Origin: JBBTXM01 sp038062255
GTDB lineage: Bacteria > Patescibacteriota > Minisyncoccia > UBA11713 > 2-01-FULL-45-33
Reading direction: 5' to 3'
DNA length: 22,099 nt
Assembly (NCBI GenBank): GCA_038062255.1
Contig: JBBTXM010000031.1
Coordinates: forward strand, 1-22,099
In this document: positions 1 through 6,442 of the stretch, in pieces
Position numbering within the stretch: position 1 is the first letter of the stretch
How the letters are laid out: every line of letters begins with the position of its first letter
Made by a program: the position numbers and the translations under genes
Notes under the pieces: model-generated
Told to the model about the DNA's origin: nothing
Seen by the model: only the letters and a program-made list of their open reading frames with translations
Databases searched by the model: none

Positions 1-447
1 ATGAAAAATAAAAAAGGTTTTACATTAATAGAATTGCTTGTGGTTATCGCCATAATCGGTATTTTGTCATCTGTAGTTTTGGCGTCTCTAAACAGCGCTA
101 GGCAAAAATCCCGCGATGCAAGGCGCGTGGCTGATATTGGGCAGATAAGATTGGCTTTGGAACTTTATTTTGATGCCGTAAGAGATTACCCAGCGGCAGC
201 TTCTTCTCTTACCCCTACATATATTCCTGTTGTTCCGGCGGATCCGTTGGGAGGAGCGTACGCTTATTTTAAGTGCAGCACCACCAGGTACCACTTGGGA
301 GCTTCTTTGGAGGACGCAAACCATGTTGCTTTGACTGGCGACTTGGACGTGGTTCCTACCGGTTGCATCGGTTCTACTGTTGATTCACCGGATGCGGACG
401 GTTGCGGAAACGAAGCGAGCAGATACTGCTACGACGTAAACAACTAA
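1..447 (+). CDS. Type IV pilin / GspG-like major pseudopilin
   Basis: A 148-residue prepilin. Residues 1-5 (MKNKK) form a short basic leader, followed by G|FTLIELLVVIAIIGIL, the class III signal sequence: cleavage after Gly6, N-methylation of Phe7 and Glu5 of the mature chain. The hydrophobic helix runs to about residue 30 and leads into the amphipathic SARQKSRDARRVADIGQIRLALELYF segment typical of the GspG/PilA fold. The globular part holds four Cys, some probably disulfide-bonded. It should be processed by the prepilin peptidase starting 2 bases downstream and assembled in the inner membrane into a type IV pilus or pseudopilus. It is the first gene of an operon-like run of pilus genes ending at 3572. 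The ATG is the first base of the window, so no ribosome site can be seen, but the leader length is right for a genuine start. Confidence 0.9.
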   Translation: MKNKKGFTLIELLVVIAIIGILSSVVLASLNSARQKSRDARRVADIGQIRLALELYFDAVRDYPAAASSLTPTYIPVVPADPLGGAYAYFKCSTTRYHLGASLEDANHVALTGDLDVVPTGCIGSTVDSPDADGCGNEASRYCYDVNN

Positions 448-448
448 A

Positions 449-1198
449 TTGTTTTTTGCAGCCGCAATTTTTGGAGCGGTAATCGGAAGTTTTCTTAATG
501 TTGTTTTATTCAAGAAAAACACCGGGGAGACGGCCATGGTTGGCCGTTCCCGGTGTTTTTCGTGCGGTAAAAATCTTTCTTGGTTTGAATTGATTCCAAT
601 TTTAAGTTTCATTATCCAGCGAGGGAGGTGCAGTCCGCCAGCTGGCGGATGCGGCAGCAAAATTTCTTGGCAGTACCCGATAGTAGAGCTTATAACCGCG
701 CTTTTGGCAGCGGTTCTAAATTTTCAATGGTTTTATTTTGCGGCATTTTGCGCTCTTTTGCTTGTTGCGGTTTACGATTTCAGGCACAAAATAATAGACA
801 AGCATTTTTTATATATATTCGCGGGATTTGCAATTGCAAATTTAATATATCGAAATATCGAAATATCGAAATATTTATACGATTTCTTGCATGCGGCGGT
901 TATTTTTGCGTTTTTTTATCTTTTATGGAGAGTTTCGAGCGGAAAATGGATGGGCAGGGGCGATTCAGATTTGGCCTTTTTTTTGGCTTTATTTTTGGGC
1001 CACCCGCTGTCTCTTTTCATGGTCCTTTTTTCTTTTTGGTTCGGGGCGATTGTGGGTATTTTGTTGTTGCTTAAAAAATCCGGCCGATTTACAATTAAAA
1101 GCGAGGTGCCGTTCGGACCGTTTCTGGCCTTTGGAGCTTTTGTTTCTTGGTATTTTAAAGACTTTTTATTAATGATTTATGAATTCTTATATTTTTAA
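449..1198 (+). CDS. pilD: Prepilin peptidase / N-methyltransferase (A24 family)
   Basis: A 249-residue polytopic membrane aspartyl protease that cleaves and methylates prepilins such as its neighbours. N-terminal GAVIGSFLNVV is the family signature. A cytoplasmic Cys cluster follows (C36-x2-C39 and C61...C68). The two catalytic Asp are D110 (YDFRHKIID, the D-x6-D form) and D172 in GRGD (169-172, the GxGD motif). The start is TTG at 449, one base after the upstream stop, which fits tight operon packing. Two oddities: the second Cys pair, normally C-x2-C, is here C-x6-C because a 16-bp palindrome codes for the extra residues (SPPAGG); and residues 135-142 are coded by three tandem copies of an 8-mer. 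The C-terminus overlaps the next gene by 20 bp. Confidence 0.93.
   Translation: MFFAAAIFGAVIGSFLNVVLFKKNTGETAMVGRSRCFSCGKNLSWFELIPILSFIIQRGRCSPPAGGCGSKISWQYPIVELITALLAAVLNFQWFYFAAFCALLLVAVYDFRHKIIDKHFLYIFAGFAIANLIYRNIEISKYLYDFLHAAVIFAFFYLLWRVSSGKWMGRGDSDLAFFLALFLGHPLSLFMVLFSFWFGAIVGILLLLKKSGRFTIKSEVPFGPFLAFGAFVSWYFKDFLLMIYEFLYF
634..649. repeat. 16-bp perfect palindrome inside pilD
   Basis: TCCGCCAGCTGGCGGA reads the same on both strands. It codes for residues in SPPAGG (62-67) and widens the normally C-x2-C second metal-binding pair of the prepilin peptidase to C-x6-C without breaking the frame. It is GC-rich inside an AT-rich gene, which suggests an inserted palindromic microelement. Confidence 0.75.
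851..874. repeat. Three tandem copies of an 8-mer (CGAAATAT) in pilD
   Basis: CGAAATAT occurs three times back to back, coding for RNIEISKY at residues 135-142, in or near a loop between membrane segments. The unit is not a multiple of three, so gain or loss of one copy would shift the pilD frame. Confidence 0.85.
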
Positions 1199-1571
1199 AA
1201 AAGAAACTTGGGCGTATACGCTGTTTTTTGTATGTATTCTGCTGATTTTGACTTTACTTCTGCCTTTAAGCGCTGGATTTCCCAAAAATGATTTTGTGGT
1301 TGTTTTGGATTACGGAAACGGCCCCGAGAAAAAATTTACCGGCAAATTGAGCGGTGGAATTTCGGCTTGGGATGTTCTCCAGCAGGCAAGCGCGAACTCC
1401 ATAATAAAACTTGAAGCGGCTCCTGATTTTTACCCCAAAAACATAGACTCCTGGGAAAACGGCCGATGGGGAAAAAATTGGACTCTTTACATAAACGGAA
1501 ATAAGGTCTCTCAAGAGCCTATAAACGTGTCGATAAATAACGGCGATACGGTTTTATGGCGGTTCGAATAA
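1179..1571 (+). CDS. Membrane-anchored DUF4430-like (transcobalamin C-terminal-like) protein
   Basis: A 130-residue protein with one N-terminal membrane anchor (about residues 11-32) and an exported domain. The domain carries GGISAWDVLQQAS, then ENGRWGKNWTLYINGN and ISINNGDTVLWRFE-type segments, matching the DUF4430 layout (vitamin B12-binding-like C-terminal fold found in surface proteins). No biochemical role can be read from sequence. It overlaps pilD by 20 bp and the following pseudopilin by 16 bp, so it is probably co-translated with the pilus genes and may be a pilus-associated or surface-displayed component; that role is inference. Confidence 0.7.
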   Translation: MNSYIFKKETWAYTLFFVCILLILTLLLPLSAGFPKNDFVVVLDYGNGPEKKFTGKLSGGISAWDVLQQASANSIIKLEAAPDFYPKNIDSWENGRWGKNWTLYINGNKVSQEPINVSINNGDTVLWRFE

Positions 1572-2131
1572 CAAGAGGATTTACTTTAATAGAAGTTGTC
1601 GTTGTGATTGGAGTTATGGCGGTTATCGCAACGATAACTTTGATAAGTTTTCCGCAATTTTCCGAAAGAGTCGGCATAGAGCAAGAAGCCGGCAAGCTTG
1701 CCTTGGCTGCCCGCAGGGCGCAGTCTAACGCTTTGGCGGTGCGCGAATTCCAGCCTGGCTCAGGAATTTTCCCTTCTTATGGGGTTAACGTGTCCATGAG
1801 CAATCCTCTTCAGTACGTAGTTTTTGGCGACCCGAACGCAACAAATCGTTTTGAAAGTTTTTTAAGCGAAGCGGTTGAAACGACCGCTGTTGAAAAAAGA
1901 GTTTCAATTTACCGGATTTGCGGAAATTCGCAATCCATTCCGCAGGGGAGCTGTGCTTTGTCTTCTGCGGATATTATTTACATAAGGCCGACTCCGACAA
2001 TAGTTTTAACGGGCGTAGATTCGGGAATCCCGGCGTTATACAATGATATTAAAGTCGTATTAAGAAATTCCGACGGTTCAATAGAAAGAAATGTCATCAT
2101 ATGGTCTACCGGCCAAATATCAATTGAGTAA
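1556..2131 (+). CDS. Minor pseudopilin, GspH-like
   Basis: A 191-residue prepilin with leader MAVRITR then G|FTLIEVVVVIGVMAVIATITL: cleavage at Gly8, Phe+1 and Glu+5 all present. The QEAGKLALAARRAQSNALAVREFQPG segment after the helix resembles GspH/FimT pseudopilins. The start ATG lies inside the end of the DUF4430-like gene (16-bp overlap). It is the first of four consecutive minor-pilin genes and so probably belongs to the tip complex that primes pilus assembly. Confidence 0.85.
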   Translation: MAVRITRGFTLIEVVVVIGVMAVIATITLISFPQFSERVGIEQEAGKLALAARRAQSNALAVREFQPGSGIFPSYGVNVSMSNPLQYVVFGDPNATNRFESFLSEAVETTAVEKRVSIYRICGNSQSIPQGSCALSSADIIYIRPTPTIVLTGVDSGIPALYNDIKVVLRNSDGSIERNVIIWSTGQISIE

Positions 2132-2606
2132 AGGTTTTTCTCTTTTGGAGACTACAATAGCGATTGCCATAATGGTATCGGCGATTTTGGGGCCGATGGG
2201 AATTTCTTCGCAGAGCATACGCGCGGCGTCCGTTGCCAGAAATAACATAATCGCTTCAAACTTGGCCCAAGAGGGTTTGGAGCTTGTACGAGTTTTTCGC
2301 CACAATAACAGGATTGTCGGGCAGTCGTGGACACAGGGTTTGGATGCTTGCTTATCCGCGAACGGTTGCAGAATCGACGCCAGGGATCTAAGTGTCCAGG
2401 CTTGCGCTTCGGTTTGCGACCTTTTTAAGTTTGACGATTCGCTGAAGCTTTACAATTATTTTTCCGGAGCCAATACGATTTTTAGAAGAACAATTATAAT
2501 TTCCAACATAACTGGAGATGAAATAAGGGTGCGAGCCTCGGTCGGGTGGAGCGATAAATTCGGAGACCAAGCGTTCAACTTAGAAACGTCGGTTTTTGAT
2601 TGGTAA
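2124..2606 (+). CDS. Minor pseudopilin, GspI/PilV-like
   Basis: Prepilin with SKG|FSLLETTIAIAIMVSAILGPMG: Phe+1 and Glu+5 present, then a hydrophobic helix and the ASVARNNIIASNLAQEGLELVR segment typical of PilV/GspI (A-xx-LAQEGLE). I chose the TTG at 2124, which gives the short leader MSKG and overlaps the upstream TAA by 8 bp, as elsewhere in this operon. An ATG at 2091 is in frame but would give a 14-residue leader and a 41-bp overlap. Two Cys pairs lie in the globular part. Role as a tip-complex pseudopilin is inferred from the family. Confidence 0.82.
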   Translation: MSKGFSLLETTIAIAIMVSAILGPMGISSQSIRAASVARNNIIASNLAQEGLELVRVFRHNNRIVGQSWTQGLDACLSANGCRIDARDLSVQACASVCDLFKFDDSLKLYNYFSGANTIFRRTIIISNITGDEIRVRASVGWSDKFGDQAFNLETSVFDW

Positions 2607-2610
2607 AAAT

Positions 2611-3150
2611 ATGCAAAAAAAAGGATTTACTCTTTTAGAAATGATTATATCGATGGGGGTTTTTGCTGTTGCGGCGCTGATTGGCGTCGGCTCTCTTTTG
2701 GCGCTTACCAGCGCGCAACGCAAAGCCTTGGTATTCCAAAGCACGCAAGACAACATAAGGTTTGCCGTGGAGGCGATGGCTAGGGATATACGCACAGGCA
2801 ATTTTTATTATTGCGGAACAAGTTCTAGCGATATTCCCGCAAGTCCGTCTTACAAAGATTGCGCTTCCGGCGGGCCAAGCTTAAATTTTACAAATGTTTC
2901 CGGGCAGAGAATCACGTACCAGGCGATAGGCAGTAGAATTCAAAAATCGCAAGATGGCGGGCCTTTTCAGGCAATTACTTCGAGCGACATAGGAATAGAG
3001 TATCTTACTTTTTACGTTATAGGCGCGCCCGTTGACGACGATTTTCACCCAAGAGTTACAATTGTTGCCAGGGGAATTGCCGGCAGTGGAGCATCAAGGT
3101 CGGAACTTAGCTTACAGACAACCGTAAGTGAAAGAACAGTACAAAGATGA
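2611..3150 (+). CDS. Minor pseudopilin, GspJ/PilW-like
   Basis: Leader MQKKG|FTLLEMIISMGVFAVAALIGVGSLLALTSAQ: Phe+1 and Glu+5 present. The segment RKALVFQSTQDNIRFAVEAMARDIRTG is typical of GspJ/PilW. ATG 2611 lies 4 bases after the previous stop and gives a normal short leader; an in-frame TTG at 2596 is less likely. The TGA stop overlaps the next ATG as ATGA, a translational-coupling arrangement. Confidence 0.85.
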   Translation: MQKKGFTLLEMIISMGVFAVAALIGVGSLLALTSAQRKALVFQSTQDNIRFAVEAMARDIRTGNFYYCGTSSSDIPASPSYKDCASGGPSLNFTNVSGQRITYQAIGSRIQKSQDGGPFQAITSSDIGIEYLTFYVIGAPVDDDFHPRVTIVARGIAGSGASRSELSLQTTVSERTVQR

Positions 3151-3572
3151 AAATGAGAAATAAAAAAGGCATTACTTTGCTCCTCGCGGTTTTTGTATCT
3201 TCCCTTACTCTGACGCTCGGCATGGGAATTTTTACTTTGCTTTTTGGGCAAGTAGGATTTTCATCCACAGCAAGGGAGTCGCTCCTGGCTTTTTACGCCG
3301 CTGATTCCGGAGTCGAATGCGCTATTTTTTGGGACACCCAAAACAATTCTTTTGCTACTTCAACAACTTCGTCTATTTCTTGCGACGGCGAATCTTTTAC
3401 TGTTGGCGGGGCAAGCGGACTAAGCCGGTTTACCGTTAACTTCAACGATGGTTCCTGCGCTGAGGTAGAAGTTGTAAAAAGTTTGGAAACCACCATAACT
3501 TCTTTAGGCAAAAACATATGCCAAGCCGGTTCCGCCAAAACTTTGCAAAGAGGGTTGAGGGTTAATTACTAA
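3147..3572 (+). CDS. Minor pilin, PilX/GspK-like
   Basis: A 141-residue protein with leader MKMRNKKG then ITLLLAVFVSSLTLTLGMGIFTLLFG and the PilX-type motif ESLLAFYAADSGVECAIFW. The Glu at mature position 5 is missing (Leu instead), which is characteristic of GspK/XcpX-type tip pseudopilins. The start overlaps the GspJ-like stop as ATGA; an ATG at 3153 is also possible. It is the last pilus gene before ligA. It is much shorter than true GspK (about 300 residues), so only the N-terminal family resemblance is safe. Confidence 0.78.
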   Translation: MKMRNKKGITLLLAVFVSSLTLTLGMGIFTLLFGQVGFSSTARESLLAFYAADSGVECAIFWDTQNNSFATSTTSSISCDGESFTVGGASGLSRFTVNFNDGSCAEVEVVKSLETTITSLGKNICQAGSAKTLQRGLRVNY

Positions 3573-3596
3573 TTCCTAATATCTAATTTCTAATGA
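3569..3596. repeat. Four tandem heptamers spanning the pilX-like stop and the ligA start
   Basis: Four consecutive 7-mers with consensus CTAATNN (CTAATTC, CTAATAT, CTAATTT, CTAATGA). The first supplies the TAA of the pilin gene and the last supplies the ATG of ligA, so the whole junction is repeat sequence. Confidence 0.8.
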
Positions 3597-5575
3597 CCAA
3601 AGAGGAAGCTAAAAAAAGAATAGAAAAGCTGAAAAAGGAGATAAATCGCCATCGCTACCTTTACCATGTTTTGGACAAAGCTGAAATTTCGGACGACGCG
3701 CTAGACTCTTTGAAGCACGAGTTAAAAAAGCTGGAAGATGAATTTCCGGATTTTGTTACTTCCGATTCTCCAACGCAGAGGGTTGGGGGAAAGGCTTTGT
3801 CGAAATTCAAAAAAATAAAACACAAATATCCAATGCTTTCTTTGGAAGACATTTTTTTGGAGAAAGAGTTCGGGGAATGGCTCGAAAGAATTCAAAAAAG
3901 AATAGCCTCGGCAAAGTTTACTTTTTTTATTGAGCCGAAATTCGACGGACTTGCTTTGAGTATTGTTTATAAAAACGGCATTTTGCAGTACGCTACCACT
4001 CGCGGGGACGGAGTTACCGGTGAAGATGTAACAGCAAATGTAAAAACAATGGAATCTGTTCCGTTATCTATATCTCAAAAAGGAGTTGTGGAGGTGCGCG
4101 GAGAGGCTATAATAACCAAAAAAAATTTTGAACGAATCAATAAAGAACAAAAAAAGGCGGGGGAAAAAATTTATGCCAATTCCCGAAACCTGGGGGCTGG
4201 CTCTATACGGCAGTTGGATCCCAAAGTAACCGCTTCGCGCAAGCTTGATTTTTTTGCTTACGATATAATGCAAGATTACTTAACCCATCACGAAAAACAT
4301 GATGTTTTGCGCGAACTTGGTTTTAAAACAGCCAAAGATTTGGAAAAAATTTGCCCAAGCGCAAAAGATGTTTTTTTGCAGCACCAAAAAGTAGCAAAGC
4401 TGCGCGAAAAACTTCCATACAATATTGACGGGCTGGTTATAAGCGTTGATTCAAACAAGCTCGCGCGCGACTTGGGGGTGGTAGGTAAGGCTCCCAGGGG
4501 AATGGTTGCTTTCAAATTTGCTCCAAAAGAAACGGCTACCGTTGTGGAGGATATCATTGTGCAGGTTGGACGCACCGGAACCCTAACTCCAGTTGCGGTT
4601 TTGCGCCCGGTTGAAATTGGCGGAGTCACAGTAAGCCGGGCGACTTTGCACAACGAAGACGAAATAAAAAGGCTGGGAGTAAAAATTGGAGATAGCGTTG
4701 TAGTGGGCCGGGCCGGCGACGTAATACCAGATATTAAAAAAGTTTTAACCAGTCTCCGAACCGGAAAGGAAAAAAATTTCCACATGCCAAAATCCTGCCC
4801 AGTGTGCGGGAAAGAGGTTCAAAAAAAAGAGGGAGAAGTAAATCATTTTTGCGTAAACAAAAACTGCCCTGCCCGGCACCGAGAGGGGTTGTACCACTTT
4901 GTATCGCGCAAAGCTTTTAACATTGAGGGCTTGGGGCCGAAAATTTTGGACGCTTTTTTGGATTACGGACTTATTTATGATGCCGCGGATATTTTTAAGC
5001 TCAAGGAGTCGGATATCGAACCACTTGAAAGATTCGGAGAAAAATCATCTCAAAATCTGGTGCGCGAAATTAATAAATCCAAAAAAATTTCTTTGCCGCG
5101 TTTCATTTATGCCTTGGGAATTTTGCATGTTGGCGAAGAGACAGCTTTGGATTTGGCAAAAAAATTCAAAAAGTTCGATAACTTGGCTTTAGCAACATTG
5201 GAAGAGCTCGAAAATATACGCGACATTGGCCCAAAGGTTGCCGAAAGCATTTTTGAATGGTTTTCTGACGAAAAAAATAAAAAGTTTTTGCGCAAGCTTA
5301 AAGATGTTGGAGTAAAAGTGGAAAGCTACACGCTACACACTACACGCTACACACTCGAAGGCAAGTCCTTTGTCTTTACTGGCGAGCTTACGGCAATGTC
5401 GCGCGATGAAGCTAAAGACAAAGTTCGCGCGTTGGGCGGGGACGCCTCTGGTTCAGTAAGCGCAAAAACAAGCTACGTTGTGGCCGGAGAAAATCCCGGT
5501 TCAAAATACCAGCAAGCCCAAAAACTCGGAGTAAAAATCATCACAGAATCTGAGTTTTTAAAGATGGTAAAATAG
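3593..5575 (+). CDS. ligA: NAD-dependent DNA ligase
   Basis: A 660-residue, full-length bacterial NAD+-dependent DNA ligase that seals nicks in replication and repair. Domain Ia (about 1-65) has the Y-H-V/D-D signature that binds NMN. The adenylation domain carries the active-site Lys K116 in EPKFDGLA, followed by TRGDGVTGEDVT. An OB fold includes VGRTGTLTPVAVL and ATLHNEDE. A Cys4 zinc finger uses C402, C405, C420 and C425. Helix-hairpin-helix repeats occupy about 430-575, and the BRCT domain about 590-660. The linker before BRCT (about 578-588, YTLHTTRYTL) is coded by a tandem 14-mer repeat and is not part of the family core. The ATG lies in a heptamer repeat and no clear Shine-Dalgarno is visible. 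Confidence 0.97.
   Translation: MTKEEAKKRIEKLKKEINRHRYLYHVLDKAEISDDALDSLKHELKKLEDEFPDFVTSDSPTQRVGGKALSKFKKIKHKYPMLSLEDIFLEKEFGEWLERIQKRIASAKFTFFIEPKFDGLALSIVYKNGILQYATTRGDGVTGEDVTANVKTMESVPLSISQKGVVEVRGEAIITKKNFERINKEQKKAGEKIYANSRNLGAGSIRQLDPKVTASRKLDFFAYDIMQDYLTHHEKHDVLRELGFKTAKDLEKICPSAKDVFLQHQKVAKLREKLPYNIDGLVISVDSNKLARDLGVVGKAPRGMVAFKFAPKETATVVEDIIVQVGRTGTLTPVAVLRPVEIGGVTVSRATLHNEDEIKRLGVKIGDSVVVGRAGDVIPDIKKVLTSLRTGKEKNFHMPKSCPVCGKEVQKKEGEVNHFCVNKNCPARHREGLYHFVSRKAFNIEGLGPKILDAFLDYGLIYDAADIFKLKESDIEPLERFGEKSSQNLVREINKSKKISLPRFIYALGILHVGEETALDLAKKFKKFDNLALATLEELENIRDIGPKVAESIFEWFSDEKNKKFLRKLKDVGVKVESYTLHTTRYTLEGKSFVFTGELTAMSRDEAKDKVRALGGDASGSVSAKTSYVVAGENPGSKYQQAQKLGVKIITESEFLKMVK
5326..5355. 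repeat. Tandem 14-mer in the HhH-BRCT linker of ligA
   Basis: CTACACGCTACACA occurs twice in a row (5326-5339 and 5340-5353) plus two further bases. It is translated as YTLHTTRYTL, a low-complexity linker between the helix-hairpin-helix and BRCT domains. Base composition is unlike the surrounding ligA codons. Confidence 0.8.
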
Positions 5576-5584
5576 TTATCCACA
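5576..5584 (+). promoter_or_regulatory. DnaA-box-like site upstream of deaminase gene
   Basis: TTATCCACA, a perfect match to the strong DnaA-box consensus TTATNCACA, sits directly after the ligA stop and 68 bp before the deaminase ATG. The surrounding 12-mer GTTATCCACAGG recurs at 16717 upstream of the other deaminase gene. Binding by DnaA is inference only. Confidence 0.4.
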
Positions 5585-5652
5585 GGAGGTGTTTGATAGC
5601 GTTTTACGGCGATGCTTAAGTGGTTAAGGATGTTTGTGTTTTTGGAGTTGAA

Positions 5653-6078
5653 ATGAAAGATGGTCAGGAAAGTATTTATTTTGATAAAGCAGAGCAGATT
5701 GCAAAAGACAATTCAACTTGTTTGAAGCTGAATACTGGGGCCGTGATAGTTAAAAACGGCGAAATAGTTGGAATGGGTTGGAACATGTGTTCGCCGGGAG
5801 AAGGTGTGTTTTGCCATGGCGATAAGGTTGCTGAATGTGCGCGGATGAATCTGCCGAGCGGTCAGGGGTACGAGCTTTGCAAGCCGATACATGCCGAAGT
5901 TATGGCGGTCTTGAGCGCTGGAATGGAAAATTGCAAGGGCGCTACGCTGTTTCTTTCGGGTCACTACTACGCGTGCTGGAATTGCGAAAGCACCGTCCGT
6001 TTTGCCGGAGTAGCGGAAATAAAAATCCGCGACAAAAACGCCAAAGAATTTTATCAAAAACAGCAGGAAAAAAGGTAA
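5653..6078 (+). CDS. Deoxycytidylate/cytidine deaminase-like protein
   Basis: A 141-residue zinc-dependent deaminase of the CMP/dCMP (CDA) fold, most likely converting dCMP to dUMP. The core is visible: STCLKLNTGAVIVKNGEIVGMGWN (strands 1-2), the zinc/proton-shuttle motif H80-A81-E82, and the second zinc motif C108-x2-C111 in YACWNC. The residue before the first Cys is Ala rather than the usual Pro, which could affect the active site. Cys-rich insert 46-76 is seen in some dCMP deaminases. I chose ATG 5653, preceded by GGAG at 5644-5647; an in-frame GTG at 5620 would add 11 residues. A terminator follows directly. The substrate cannot be settled from sequence. Confidence 0.82.
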   Translation: MKDGQESIYFDKAEQIAKDNSTCLKLNTGAVIVKNGEIVGMGWNMCSPGEGVFCHGDKVAECARMNLPSGQGYELCKPIHAEVMAVLSAGMENCKGATLFLSGHYYACWNCESTVRFAGVAEIKIRDKNAKEFYQKQQEKR

Positions 6079-6085
6079 AATAAAC

Positions 6086-6110
6086 AAAGCCTCGCAAGTT
6101 GAGGCTTTTT
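6086..6110 (+). terminator. Rho-independent terminator after deaminase gene
   Basis: Stem AAAGCCTC (6086-6093) pairs with GAGGCTTT (6101-6108) around a 7-base loop, then a short T run. Its 3' arm also contains the probable -35 of gatC. Confidence 0.85.
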
Positions 6111-6127
6111 GATTTTTGGACTAAAAT
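6099..6127 (+). promoter_or_regulatory. Promoter of gatCA, leaderless geometry
   Basis: TTGAGG (6099-6104), a 17-nt spacer, and TAAAAT (6122-6127). The -10 ends exactly 6 nt before the gatC ATG (6134), so the transcript would start at or next to the A of the start codon. The -35 lies in the 3' arm of the preceding terminator. Confidence 0.6.
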
Positions 6128-6133
6128 AGTGAT

Positions 6134-6442
6134 ATGTCAGAAGCAAGAATTACAAAAAAGGATATCGAGCATTTGAAAAAATTGGCAAGGGTTGAATTTG
6201 GAGAAAAAAAGACCGAGGAATTGGCAGGCGATTTGGAGAGAATTATAGGCTACATAGAAATGTTGAAAGAAGTTGATGTATCCAATGTTTCGGAGATGAC
6301 TCACGTTGGGGGAGAGCGTAATATTTTTAGGGCCGATAAAAATCCGATTGAGTTCAATGAGACAATGCTCGGAAAATTGATTTCCGCATTTCCGGAAAAA
6401 GAAAAAACATATTTAAAAGTTAAAGCTGTGCTAAAAAAATGA
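6134..6442 (+). CDS. gatC: Asp-tRNA(Asn)/Glu-tRNA(Gln) amidotransferase subunit C
   Basis: A 102-residue GatC, the small belt subunit that links GatA and GatB. It shows the N-terminal helix ITKKDIEHLKKLARVEF, the second helix ELAGDLERIIGYIEMLKEVDVSNV, then the M-T-H turn and an FP-x-K end typical of the family. Its TGA overlaps the gatA ATG (ATGA), so the two are probably translated together. There is no Shine-Dalgarno and the -10 hexamer lies 6 nt upstream of the ATG, so the mRNA is probably leaderless. gatB is not in this window. Confidence 0.93.
   Translation: MSEARITKKDIEHLKKLARVEFGEKKTEELAGDLERIIGYIEMLKEVDVSNVSEMTHVGGERNIFRADKNPIEFNETMLGKLISAFPEKEKTYLKVKAVLKK

Noticed and set aside
628..1172. 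Open frames overlapping pilD in other phases on the plus strand
   Set aside because: They are shadows of the prepilin peptidase frame, which has full family motifs; the alternatives have none.
5576..5584. Replication origin marked by DnaA-box sequences near ligA, or at 16718 near rplK
   Set aside because: Only single boxes, no cluster, no dnaA or dnaN, and no AT-rich unwinding region with iterons.
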